Shown here: piece by piece, positions 38,331-51,900 of the stretch
Layout of the letters: each line of letters opens with the position of its first letter
How positions within the stretch are numbered: position 1 is the first letter of the stretch
NCBI GenBank assembly: GCA_013365325.1
Contig: JABVXV010000004.1
Span: 434,001 to 498,000, forward strand
Direction of reading: 5' to 3'
Source of the DNA: Dipetalonema caudispina
Lineage: Eukaryota; Nematoda; Chromadorea; Rhabditida; Onchocercidae
Length of the DNA stretch: 64,000 nucleotides
Position numbers and translations under genes: made by a program
The notes under the pieces: model-generated
Told to the model about the DNA's origin: nothing
The model's database searches: none
The model's input: only the letters and a program-made list of their open reading frames with translations

Positions 38331-39938
38331 CAGAATCATTTATTGTCCCATCGATTGATGTTTCACTGTTTTCTGCATACAGATCTAATCTTCACCTTCA
38401 AATATGATACAGGCTAACTGTCATCAATTACCTGTTCATTAATGTGAGAGAATCATTGGACTTTTTCATCTAAGGAATGACCATTCAAAAATTACTTCTT
38501 TTTTTTTGTTGACTTCTTTCACTAAGTCGAACTTTTTTTTAAAATTGTAATTAAAGCCGCAAAACCATAACATGTTAGGAATGTTTTTTGACTTATATTT
38601 TAGCATGAAATATGACTGATGGGCAATTATTAGCACTATTCCTTCCTTCAACACTAATTATTAATAAGCAATGAAAGATTAGTAATGAATTACGAATATG
38701 ATTAGGTCAGATCAGGTCACATCTTCTCTCGACTTTGACACTTCAGCTTTGCCATCATTTTGGTTTTTCTCAAAAGTACCCTGTAAAGAATAATCAATCT
38801 CCCAAAACTTGAACTAAACTTTCTTTTAATTTCCATCTGGTAAAGATCTATAATTTTTACTAAGGCGTACTGTATCATCCATTAATTTATTGTCCTATTA
38901 TTTCTTCAAGTGATAGTTAAGATTGCAGAAAATCACCGATAAGTGATAACATTGCGGAATGAAATGAGTGTGTCATTCAGAAACTTCGAAATATTTCGCA
39001 TAATATTCCATTCTATCATAATTTTTTATGAAACTTCTACTGTTAAATTATTAGTTGGAATGATATGATGAAAACAGAATCTCCACAAGCATATCTTACT
39101 TACTTCTTAGGCCTAATTTAAATACGATAGCCGGATATATATCGCAATGCTCTTAATTGGCGACAAATTTGTAACTATCAATTACATGATGTACACAAAA
39201 ATAAGGGAAATACTATCAGAATAAAAACTCTCCCATGCAGCAGTGCAAAAATTGATATGTGGACATATCCAACAATTACTATAGGTCCGATCGCTAACCT
39301 CATAATTCGTTCTGGTAATGATTTGAATTGATGATTCTCGAGTTCTTATTTATCTAAACTATGCAGCAATAATTCCCTTCATTCCTTGTATCAAACCTTA
39401 CAGTGTAATCACTTTTTTCTTTATTTTCGAAAGAGTAAATAAAAATTTTAACAATGACCACAAAGAACAAGTTTAATCTCAACACACTAATGAACTAAAG
39501 GAACAACGGAAATGCCTGTAGGGTAGCGACGGATATGTGCATGAGCTGGTTATCACTGTTAGTTAATCTTATCTGTGGATGATCAATTGAAATTTGTAGT
39601 AGTGGTGGAAAATTTGACACAGCCGAAAGCATTACTGCAAATGGACTTCGTCGCCTGCATCGAATCGTCATGCTATGGGAAAAAGCGTAAAACAAAACAG
39701 AATCCGTCACAGTAACAAACAGTTAGTTATTCCTTTGAAAATAAACAACAAATGGAAATTGTTCAACACCGAAAGACCAATCAATAGTAGCAGTTCGCAA
39801 AAACAGCACGGTAATAAAATTGTTCATTAATTAAAATATGGGGAATAGAGCTGAGCAGCATGCAAGTAGGACCATGTAAGATAATTAGGTGAAAATCAAG
39901 TGAGAATGCGCTATTTGATTCATCCAACGTACAGAGTT
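38331..39938. other. Convergent intergenic region
   Basis: Lies between the 3' ends of a plus-strand and a minus-strand gene. A minus-strand AATAAA (TTTATT at 39420-39425) could end the large downstream gene, implying a 3' UTR of about 500 bases. The minus-strand open frame 39495-39710 is then UTR. Nothing else seen. Confidence 0.4.
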
Positions 39939-42900
39939 TCAGTTCAGACGCTTTTTACTTCCGAATATGGAGTTTTTCAGACGCTGACCTAGTCCACCAC
40001 GTTTGTCTACCATCGCTAAAATTTGAACATTAAATAATTTAGACACGTGAGATGCGATATTATTTGTTAAAACAAATGATTTGGTGTCACTGAAGAGTTC
40101 CTTAAGAAATATTAAATCTAAAACATGTGGAGATAACTTTCACTCAGATCAATAGCAAACTGGATCAGTTAACTTACCAGAAGAAGCGGTGCTATCCATG
40201 TTCTGTACAAAATACTTTTTTCCTTGATAGTGACTCAAACTATTACTTTTCATCAAAGGGATCGGTCTAGTTGGCATTATTTCACTAGCAACCTGAAATA
40301 CACATGACCTTTATATATGTCCCTTTCATTTCTATTGTCTTAAAAAGCACTTACTGCTCAAGGGAAATTCTCAGAGAAGAAAATGTTAACCTTGTTGAGT
40401 GATACCAATGAAGCAGCACTGATTGGTGGCTTCGATGCACTGATTTTCCGTAAGAATTGACCTATTCGACTACTTGTCTTAACAGGACCAGCTGGTTTAT
40501 TGACAGTAGTTGATAGTGCACGATGACTGCATGTTGATAGACTGTCAAGTTCACTGCCACGTGAAAAACGCTTCTCATCCATCTGATATGATGTAAGATG
40601 GCAATTTTTCGATGATATTCGTGTACAGTGATGAGTGAACAAAATATGAATCTCTTTGTTTTTATTAGGTTGATTCAATAATAGCATATGTTCTAGCTTA
40701 CCTGGATATTATCGTAGAATCCATCATCTTCCTCATCCAAACTATCTGCCCGAGAAGAAACAGACTGCTTGCCATGAACCAATCCTCGATTACCAGGAGA
40801 TAAATAGTTGTTTGGTGATGTATACGATGATTGCGCACCTAATGATGAACCAGACGAATAGTAGCCTCCTGTTTGAGAGGAATTTGTGGAACCTGTAATA
40901 ATGCTCACATTTACCATTTCTACAAATGAAAACTTCTAGAAACGCTAAAATTTCAATAATTAGCCGATAGCCATCATTCAACAAAGAACAAAGTATAGTT
41001 TATTTACTCATTTGAGTGAAATTTAATTTCAAAAAGTTAATATAAAGTCCAATTTCTGGTGATAATGCTAACCTGGTGGATGAGGTGGTGGATGGGTCAC
41101 TGGAAATGACGGAATAAACTCCGATCGTGCTGATGTAGCTGCTGAAGGAAGACGTCGCTTCGTTTGCACAGTTGGACGAACTGTTGATGAGGACTGCTTT
41201 CCTAATGGTTTAGCATAGACAGGAATGAGCTGAAAGTATCTCTATTGACCAATTCTCCGTAGATTCTACAATTTTATGCCTCCTTAATTTACATATCCCC
41301 ACTACATACCTCTTTCCGAGGAACAACAAGATCATTAATCTCGTAATAATTATCATCATCCTTAATGCCTGTGTTTGCGGTTGATTGAACATTGTCGCCG
41401 TTATCGTTAGAAATATTACGACGCCACGTTGATGCATCTATAAAATAAAAATGAAAATTTTGTGGAAATCGAGAAAGGAGAATAAATCGAAGAGATAAGT
41501 CAGTCTAATATCATCTAAAAGAATCCAAGAAACGGGAACATAAATTGAAAACAGATATTCAGGAAAAAAGCAACTGGAAAATGAAGCAAACATATAAAAG
41601 AGGAATAACAATGTCAATCGAAGATCAATGAAACTATATATTAAAATACATCGAAATATAATATTAAATTGGGAATGACTAATAGCGAAGATCTCAGCAG
41701 ATCTATTCAATTAAAACAGAATGATGTCATATGTTATATATCTCATCATTTCGATGGTACCAAAATGAACCAGTTTTATCTCTTCCACTTTTCCATTCAT
41801 TAATTTTAAAAGGTACTGGTGTGAAAAGACATTATTCTTTTGTGGTATTATGCCGATCTCATTTCAACACTTGCAGTACTTATCAGACATTAAATTTGAG
41901 AAGGTTAAACTCAATACGTCATTTGATGTGAAATATTGATGAAGTAACATGTACTAAAGTATGTATTTTCGATGAACAGACATGATTGCAACGATGCTAA
42001 AAATAAAAATGAGTTTTGATCGATTATTAGAAGAAGATTGTGCTTATGTAATATAGGATTGTGATACTATAGTACTTTGAGAGTTAGTGTAATTTCTAAT
42101 GTCATAGAATTGATTGAGAAGGGATGAACGAAGTTTAGTAACATAATGATTCATAGTAGATAAGTTCAGATAAGAATTGTTGGAAAGGGAAAGGATAATC
42201 CAATCAATTAATTACGTTGTTTGTTTTCGAATATGGATTGCATCGCTTCCACTTTGCTTGGATTCAGCTTTTCCTGATTGATTGTTTCAAATGGAGACAA
42301 CACTGAACCGCTCTTCATTCCCATTTCTGCAAATTATAATCAAACTTCTGTAAATTCTTTTTGCTGTTGCAAATGAAGACGAAATTATAATGGTAAAACA
42401 CTTACGCACATATTTACGACCTTTGGACAGTTCGTTTGGTGTTGTCACGTCACTGATAACGCTTTGCAGCATGTCTGCCATCTCATTAAAGGAATCTTTT
42501 AGTTTCTGAGGCTGCTGCTTACGACCAGTACTGTATTCCAGTCTATAACTATACGAATTACTTTAAGCACATCTATCCAGAAATCTATGAGAATCCTTCT
42601 CTTATGACTCCAAAACATATTCTTTAATTAATCAAGTCGCATAACATACTTTGTATTGGCAGATGATCGAATACTGTTCTGTTCCACTTGTTGGCTACTG
42701 ATCGGTTTCTCGTAATTATTAACATGACGCACAAAGAACTCATTTCCAGTAGGAAACGAACGCCGCTTGTTAGCCACTGCCATCTGGAATGCTTACTAAA
42801 TTGAAAAGAGATCGAAACTTTTTGAAAATTGTTTAAAGAACATTATCATAATTTTAATTGTAAGGAAAGTTGGTAAATTGTTTAAAGAATATTAGCATAA

Positions 42901-45900
42901 TTTTAATTGTAAGGATAGTTGGTATTAATGACCAATTGCTTCTCACTTCAGCTAATATTCAATTCATATTTTAATAATAAGATAAATAGGTAAACAAGAC
43001 CCATATATTTTAGCGCTTAATATCGTATAACATGGAAACCACCTGATCGGTGTTGAGTTCCAACTCTGCAACTAATGCATCAATCGCTACGATAGGATCT
43101 GCACTATGATAAGGATGAGGTCGAATGTTAGATGAATCTGGTAAACTAGCCACCGAACCACGTGTCGTCACAAGGTTGTGCGGTTGTAGTGGCGTAAATG
43201 CCCCCATTTTCCGCGTAGAAAGTTGGACTTCATCCGATCGAACACTAGTCAGTGTATTATGACGTGAGCCCTGAAATTCACTACTTATTCCTTATTTTTT
43301 GATAGTTTAGATGATGGACCAACTAAGTAGATCAATTACAAAATTTATAACAATACATGCAAGGGAAAAATAATTATCGAGTAGGAAAAATAATTTTTAC
43401 TTGAGATGAGGATCTCCATGATATTGCACCGAAATCATGGTGTCTTTGCTTTGATATCCGACTGTGGGATGGAATCCTTTGTAGTGGGATTTGATTACTA
43501 TTTATATCGTAATTACTTGACCTGAAATGTTATCAGATGTCAATATGTTATTACTTTTGACTTTATTTGAATTAGTTGACATTTTACCTCTTTGGTGATA
43601 TCTTTCCCTCACTTAAATAAAAAGTTGTAAAATTTAAAATGCATTACATAATACGAACCAAACGTTACTATCATGAAATGACTGAGAAAAACTGTTGAAA
43701 TTATTCAGGTTGCCAATACTTCCGGTTGGAAAATTAAGTGTGGCTTGTGCCTTTACTGGTAGTGGTTTAATTGGATCTGTCTGTTGAAGATATTGACCAC
43801 CACTACATTTACGCGTCGAAGGATCAATCTGATAAGGATTTGAATGTCTGCAAAGGAATAATGGAATATCATGGATAATACGAACAAAACGAGACGATAT
43901 GGAAACTACTGAAATTATTGAAATGATTAATGAGTGAATGGATGAGGCCATTTAATAGATTAGATTGAAACAAACAGCTGCAGTAGTTCTTACCTTACAT
44001 ATTTAGCATTAGAAGCAACATTCTGAATGAGATCCGGCACATCTCGGGCTTTTTTCTTCTTCCGGTCTACTGAATTGATTGCTGCTACCTCCGCCGAACA
44101 ACTTCCTACCGAACGTTCGTCGATATCAGGTTCCTAATGCAATTATTACCAATCATAAAGCATTATTATGTTATCAACTTTAGTTATTTCAGTTTTTGTA
44201 TATCATGAGAAATTTTCATTGAAAATCTTAGTCTTAGTTAGAGACTTACCGTAATATAATCGATTGCTACTAGTTTCTAGCTTTATCTAGAAAATTTATG
44301 AATGTCAAATTTTTTATATAAATGAACTAGGCTCTAGACAGGAATCAAGAAAAGTAATATGCTTTCAACTTCTGTTTTTTCAGGAAAGTTGTGATTAATT
44401 TCTCAGGTCGATTTCTTCCAAACACATATGAAATAAATGTCTAATAATGATCAACTCCATGTTTAAAAAGCAAGAATCTTTGGCCTGACCTTACATGAAA
44501 AAGCTACAATGTCTAATAATTCTGGTCCGGATAAGCGGAAAAATCACTAGAACGATAACAGATTTCAGGTTTTCCGCCTTTTCAAAAATCTGTACATATT
44601 TCTCCTAACTGCTCTGGTTCCAATCTTAAAATTACATTAGATGTCGATTTTTTCTACTACCACTTATAAATTAATTGCATTCATGCCAGAAATGGCTACA
44701 ACGTTAAATTTTATGGAAATGATAATCAGTAGAACTTAGACCAGTAATTTTTTAGGATTTTTTTTTTTCTTAGGTAATTATATGACCTACAGAATATTAT
44801 TAGCATTAAGACATTATTATTCCAGTGACTTGGAAACCGCAATTGACCTTATTTGCTGTTATTTCGAATTATATCTTTCCAAAAAATTTACGCAAGATCA
44901 ATCAATTTTTTGCTGCTGATATTCTATAAATTTTCTATGATCGCATAGTAGATTTTCTCAGTGAGCAAGGACTAAAAATTTCATAGCTAGCATGTCATGT
45001 TTATAAAAAAAGTTCGGAAAATGACTAGCCCTCAATCTACTTATTATTATTCCTCAATTTACGTGGACATAAATGGGACAGAATGCTATGAAAAAAGTTA
45101 CTCCACGTTTAAATTCATTAGCGAAATAAGTGATATAAGAAAAAAAATGTCCTGACCTATTTTGGATCATATGTTCATAATACTGTAAATATTATGAACT
45201 GTAAGTCCTGCAAAAAAATAATCTCAGGGGAAAAGTTTAATGGAAAGACAGAGTACTTCCGATTATCCCATTCTAATTCACAAGCGATTAACAACTTTCT
45301 AATTAAAAAAGAATGTGTGTACGGTAAAGAAGAAGTTCAGAAAGGTTATGAAACTGTCGTATTGCACGAAACATTTCACAAATCGAATGTCCAAGAGAAA
45401 GTTTGCTATGATCGGAGAGGAACTATCAAAGGAAGTCTAACAAACAGAACATAGACACACATACTTCTTCGACTCCACCAAGGATCAAATCCGGTTTTGG
45501 TTGAGCAGCAACCCATGATTTGATATCTCCAGTGAGCCATCTCTTGGTGAAATCCATTCTTTCACCTTTAAGTTTACGATCTTGTAGCGGTAATACAACT
45601 GTCTCCGAAGTTTCAATATCGGCTGATGTTTGCACGAAGGATGCTGCTTTTTCTTGCAGGCATTGCTTTTCAGTAACCTGAATGAAAGCATTTCATTTAG
45701 AAAAAATTCCTAAAAAATATGTTAAACCCAATGCCGAGGGATCTGTCAGTCGTATAACTTGAACGGTGATCTGTGACCCCAAACCACATCGGTTTCATCT
45801 TACTTTTTATCAGAAATTTTTTTTCATCTTACTTTTTATCAGAAAAATTGAAAATTCTCAAAATTCATAAGGGATGGTCATCATTTATCAGCTTACTTTT

Positions 45901-48900
45901 GGCTTAGATGTGTATAGCGAATGCTTATTGGTAGTTGCAAAGGGCACTTTTCGTGAATTCATCTCCTCCGGGCCAACAATGTTGACCACCGCTGGTTTAG
46001 TATTACTGCAATAATTCAAATTGTACATTTTACATTCGACAAATTATATTTCTATTATCACTTTCTTTCAAATATCTTTGCGTATATTCTGATGAACTCA
46101 CTATGAGAACTCATTTACCAGTTACATCTTTCATTTTGCATAAAATGAGGATGGAATGAAGAGAAGAAGTGAACTAACAATTTGAACACTGACGGATATT
46201 TGCCCTATGAATCTACGACTTACAGGTTCAATTCGCAGCATAACACAATCTACCGTGGGTTATAAATATAAGATATTAAATTTTCGAAAACGATACACAG
46301 TGGTACTACATTTGAATAATAGCTATTCAGTATTTTTTACTGAAAAGAATGATTACCTATTACGTTGCTGTAGATTTACTGGTGATACAGCAACGTTCAG
46401 TAAGTCTGTACCACTGTTTGAAGTGCATTTACGTATCGGTGCCACAGGAATTCCACGTGGTCGATGCATGGTATCTACCTACAAATTTCCGAATTTGTTG
46501 GTAATATTATGTAATTATTGGTCAAAATGAGAACAGGTGCTGATTAAAGGATATGTCAGTACTCACTACCTGATCGCCTTCTATTTTAAGATCTTCGAAT
46601 ATCTGGTCTAAATAGTCAATGGCTTCTTTAAATTTATTCCTATGCTGATGATGCCTGTATCGAGCTTGATCGATCATCTGATCCAACTGCAGTGTAGTTG
46701 TGTCCAGAGTACCACTGCAATGCAAGTGGTATATAACATTATCATACACAAATTGTTTTTATGAAGAGGTTATAAGAAATTATTTGAATATTTTTCACTC
46801 ATTAAACTATTCCATATTGTACGCATTTTCAAGCAACCATTATACCAGCATAATTAGCTGTTTATTCATCCTTCTTCTGCTAAGTAGAAGAATCAGATTG
46901 CAAAACAATGTCATATATTCCCTGGAGAAGATAATGGTAATGAAGCGATAATAATAATAATAATAATAATAATAGTGATGCAGATAACATCCAGCTTAAT
47001 ACTAATCAAAATGGTAGAAGTGACAACAAGGTGATGCATGTAATACGGAAAAAAGAATTTCCGGCATACCCATCATTGCCGATATCTCGACAATATGAAA
47101 ATAACATTATCATAATCAAATTGTTTTTATAAGTTTTTTATTAGAAATTAAACTCATCGTAACTAATCATTTTTCAAGACTACGATAAATTTGAGTGATA
47201 AAAAACTATTTTTCATAGAATGCTTCATGATAAACTCATTATAAATTTGTTATTTAATTTGTTGGAAAGGATGAGTAAATAAATTTAAGATAAAGAAATA
47301 AGAAGGAAAAAGAACATGAAGATAACTGGAAAGATATTTCCAAAACTTCTGAACTAACAAATCTCATTTTTCTTTTTCAGCAAAGAAATGTAGTATGGAG
47401 TGGAAAATCCGTAAGAAAATTGAAATATCGAGTAGTTAGTTGGTGACGGCGAAGTGAACTAAAATGAAATGAAAGGAAGACAAAATTGTAAAGGATAATC
47501 TGCTAGTGGAAATGAAGTTCCGCCTCAATGAGGGCTCCCTCAAATCAGCATTTCTGCCTTCTATCTTCCCACTGTTATTTACACAAACGCCAATTGTAAC
47601 GATATTATCATCATCATCTCATAAACTAATGAAAAAGAAGAAAATCATCGTTGAAGAAATAATGAGAATTAATGACGCTTATAATAAGGTGAAGAAAAGT
47701 TTGAATATAACAGTTAATTAAATTACTAATTCCAGAATAAAAAATTTGACACTCTTTTTCCTAATATACTGTTATGGATGGGATATTTATTCTTGGCAAT
47801 TATAATAAAAAAAAATTCATCATTTCATTTCTGCTCCGTGAAATTTTCACATTCTTCTATTTAACTACCATTAATACGCATATTTATTGCAAATGCCATG
47901 ATATAAAATCTCTTCAATTTCTTTTGCCAATCTTCTTATCCTTTAGTGATTTTAATTCGAATCAATTATTAGTTCTTGTTAAAACCTGTATTAATCTTTC
48001 TACTAAACGAAGACGTTCTCTTTTGATTATCGTCGATCCAACTCTCCAAAAAACATCTCTCCCTCTTTTCTCGAAATCTATCGAATCACTTAGTCAACTA
48101 ACCTATTGCAAGAATCGATGCTAGTTGCTGACTGACGTCCGCATCTGTCGAGGCGAGTAACCGGTATGTGTGCCGCATAACGTTCATGCCGTGGCTGTGC
48201 CGCTGCTGCTACCGCAGCTGTGAAATTTGACGTTAAAGATGAACCTATAATTAGTAGTAGCCTAAACTTAAATCAGCACTATTCGAATTATATTAACACC
48301 CAAATTTGCATTGACACTCACGTTGAATTTGTACTCGAGTCATACCGTGCTCAAATTACATCCGTACTTTTTACTTAACTTGAATTACACCCATGCTCAA
48401 GTATTATAATCCTTCTCAAATTACATAGTTATATGAGTATCCAAGTGTCGTAATGAATGCTGATGTAGTATTAATACTAGAGCTAGAAACTTATATGAAA
48501 CGTATCAAACTTAGTAATGATGAACAAATGGTCCTTCTTTCAGAATTCATCACTCATTGATCATTTTTTTAAAATGCTAAATCATAAGTGAATTTTATTA
48601 AGGCACAAAGCTTTGTTGGATTAAAAACTTTTAGGCGAAATGAGAATCACTTCGTGTGCTATTATCGAAGTGTAATTTAAATGATTTATAGAAAGCAGCT
48701 GCTTGGGAAGATTGTATGAAAGAGAAAGAAGGATAACTGCTTGAACATGAAAGCATCTATCCTTATCGATATTATCATTAATGAATTATTTCGATAAAAC
48801 TGACCTTCAACAGAAGGATATCTACTATGATCACGAACTGGAAGTTGCATCGCTATGTCCACGGTGGATATATCCTGCAAACAACGATTGGTACATGATA

Positions 48901-51900
48901 CATTCGATGGAAATGGCAATATCTTATATGGTTCCAACTACATTTCAATTATACAGCATCTTGTAATGATTAATGAGACTGAAATGGTCAAAAGACAACA
49001 TGTCAGAGCTATTTTGAACAGCTAAGACCAATTCTGCAATTGCAATTTCGATGGTTTACTTTTCTTAATTTAAGAAATTCTAGCTATATATAATGATAGA
49101 AGAGATGGAAAATTGCTGAAGCAATTATAATATCTGTAATGGGAAAGGATGATATGCATAAAGGGGATAAGAATAATTTTAGAGCTTGAAAGATTTCTGA
49201 TATGACAAGAAGGATTGGAAGAAGAGAAGTCTATTCCTAAATAATATTAAGTGCAATTAGTTAAGAAGGGTGCTAAAAAGAGATTGTGATGATAAGAGTA
49301 AATGATGCAAAATCAACGAGAGGAGAGAAATTCAGATGCCTTAGATGACTAACGTATCATTTCCCACTTTAAATACCAGTTGGATCGTATCAGTTGTTTG
49401 CTTCAACTTTATTCATCTCTTTATAATCAATGCGGAAATGTCAACAACCATGCAAACAATCAGAGTTCTAGCAATCAACTAAAAATTCTTCCATTAAAAA
49501 TATTTTCATTCGTTTACTTTTTATTTCTCTAATTCGAGTGTGGGTATAGAGAAATGGATGATAGTGAAATTCTCTTCAAATAAACTAGTAAATTTTCCAT
49601 CTAATTTTACGATTAATTTTGTTAAGTTGTTGGTTATCTTCCTGCTTCTTCATTTCCTATAGATGTAATCCTGAACAGGAGAGTTTCAAATATCTGATTA
49701 ATCTGCAGATAAGAGAACAAAGTATATGACAAAATTAGCTCTACTGAACGATGTCAGTAAGTGACAGATTTGGATAATGAGAAAACTTTTGCTTCTTAAA
49801 CATGTGGTGCGAAGAAAGGGAAGGATAGTGGAATAATTTGTTTCGGATTTGTAATTGATGAAATGAAATATTACTATTTCATTCAGAATCTTCAAGACAT
49901 TGCGAGATTTGATCAAAGCATGTGAACAGTGCCAGCTGATCTATTTCAGTACCAATATGTCTTTTTTAAGAATTCGTTTTATTCGTTACAAAAACATCAC
50001 CACAAATGAGTCATACAACTCCGAAAAGCAGAAAATCAAAAACATCTTCGACAAAAAAGAAATGTCGGAAAAGATATGAAGTGAAGAGGGAAGAAAGGAA
50101 AAGAAAACGAGGTATAAGAAAGGGTAATCAAAGAAATTTAGCACAAGTGTAAAGTGATCAGAGATATTTAGGAAGGAAGATACCCTACCACTGATGAAGA
50201 GTCTAAAACTCTGAGAACCCTCAATCAACTGTTAAACAGCTCGAGGAACAGATCCTTGGACCGGTGCACATAGCCGATTACCTTCACGTATGCTTCAAGA
50301 AATATTGCAAAATGTTGTAGGAGCGGTGATGCTAATGGATCACAGCTTCCTCAGTTGTTGTAAATATTCAATTTGTCCAAGACGCAACACAACAGGCACA
50401 GAAGTTCTGTTAGCTTTCTCTTCAGTGTCTTATTTATTCCTGCACTACACCCATCCTTTTCCTGATATTTCTTCCCGGGTATTCAACGGGAAGTCCAGAG
50501 ACAGAACGCTACGATCGCTTCCATCCATCCTTCACTATTTTGCTAGCGAGAAGCATTTATATCACCTGTGCAACTGGGATATCGCCATCAGAGAAGGTTG
50601 ATATTTTACGAAGCTGAAATGCCTGATTCTGTAGGCTTTGTTCGAATGGTGACATTGGAACATCAAATTCAAAAGATGGCTTCGTCAACGACATTGAACG
50701 CTCTGACCTGGAATGGGATCTTTTTTTACTTCATTTGAGCGATCAAATTTGTTATAGTTTTTAACTTGGAGACGATACCTGGCACATGAAGTCAATGGAT
50801 GCAGAAATATAAGAGATCAGATGAAAAATTGGAACGAATTCAAATGATTGATTGGAAAAGGAAATTAGATGGATTTAAAAGAAATCACAGTAATCATACC
50901 TGTCAGCTGGTGAGTTTTTTGATCCATGATAATTTACAGACAAAAACTGTTCCCCGTATGTCCGTACCGGAGTTGAAACGGTATCCACTTCAACACTGCC
51001 AAGACGTGAACGACTTGGCGCTGTGATGTATGGTACTTGACGGGCTGGTTCCAGTATTCGAACTAAATTCAGTGGATTTGTAATTTTATATACCTTATTC
51101 ATATAATATAGGCATTTAATAAAGGATTTTTCAATAAAATTTCTGACACTACTTACCGTCTGGTAACACGAAATTTGCTAATCCTACGATGACACAACAA
51201 TAAGTCATATCTTAATTCTTGAGTCAATTCCACAACATTATGATGCCAGTTGCCAGTTTAATTTTATCTTTGAGGACTACCATTTTCGCCAAAATACGAA
51301 CTTTTAATTTTCAATTACTAATTGCATAGTACAAAATTGATTAATGATATCGTCAAAACAGAATAGTTTCTATTATACCCATTCATTTCATTAATACGTC
51401 TTAATAAATCGAGCCATTACTTCAATTACCCATATAATTATCTAAAGCTCACCAGCGCAAGCTCGCATTAATTCGGAAACCGGTAAAGGACATAACGATT
51501 CCTTACTATCATCAAACTCTACTGGCTCACTATGCATACGTTTCAGTTTCTCGAGTTTATATTTCACGTGCTTTTCAAATAAGAAATGATCCAAAAGCAT
51601 AAGCTCGTCCTTCTTTGATAAGGCCTGCAATGACAAATATATAATAAATGTAGTATAACTTTAACTTATTCATAAAAAAATACTAACAATATTGTTGAGA
51701 TAAGGAACAATAAAATAATATGTAAATGACCTCATCAGCATTGGCTTTCTTGGAAAGCAATTGATTAGATGTACCGTTGATTTCGTTCATGATCTTTTGT
51801 TTCTATAATTAAGAGTTTTTGAGAAAACGCAAAAAACGGAAAGCATGACTTGGAAGCGGACTTGGAAGCGTATTTACTTGTCCTAATTTTCATCCCGAGA

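Larger units (their letters stand above)
39939..48874 (-). other. Scaffold gene, exons 23-42 (C-terminal half)
   Basis: Exons: 48805-48874, 48103-48244, 46570-46714, 46357-46478, 45897-46005, 45465-45677, 43994-44133, 43659-43847, 43588-43611, 43401-43521, 43043-43270, 42650-42783, 42406-42542, 42216-42326, 41310-41437, 41073-41229, 40702-40892, 40391-40582, 40178-40292, 39939-40015, all phase-consistent. 46570-46714 encodes a helical segment (LDQMIDQARYRHHQHRNK). 45465-45677 has a Trp-rich DFTKRWLTGDIKSWVAAQP. 43043-43270 ends VAIDALVAELELNTDQ. 42406-42326 carries a helix (SFNEMADMLQSVISDV). The C-terminus has SSRIGQFLRKISASKPP and a basic tail. 43588-43611 is a 24-nt microexon. Confidence 0.75.

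Noticed and set aside
45194..45454. Plus-strand 86-codon open frame inside an intron of the scaffold gene
   Set aside because: No splice or start context, no known motif, antisense to the host gene; a frame of this length is expected by chance in 64 kb.
46224..46249. 26-nt microexon candidate (CVMLRIEP) in the scaffold gene
   Set aside because: It does not match the phase of the next exon; extending the preceding exon to the stronger donor at 46355-46356 resolves the frame without it.
50290..50601. Plus-strand open frame overlapping a scaffold exon
   Set aside because: Its 3' end is antisense to exon 50566-50707, which fits the minus-strand gene in phase; the frame is a shadow.
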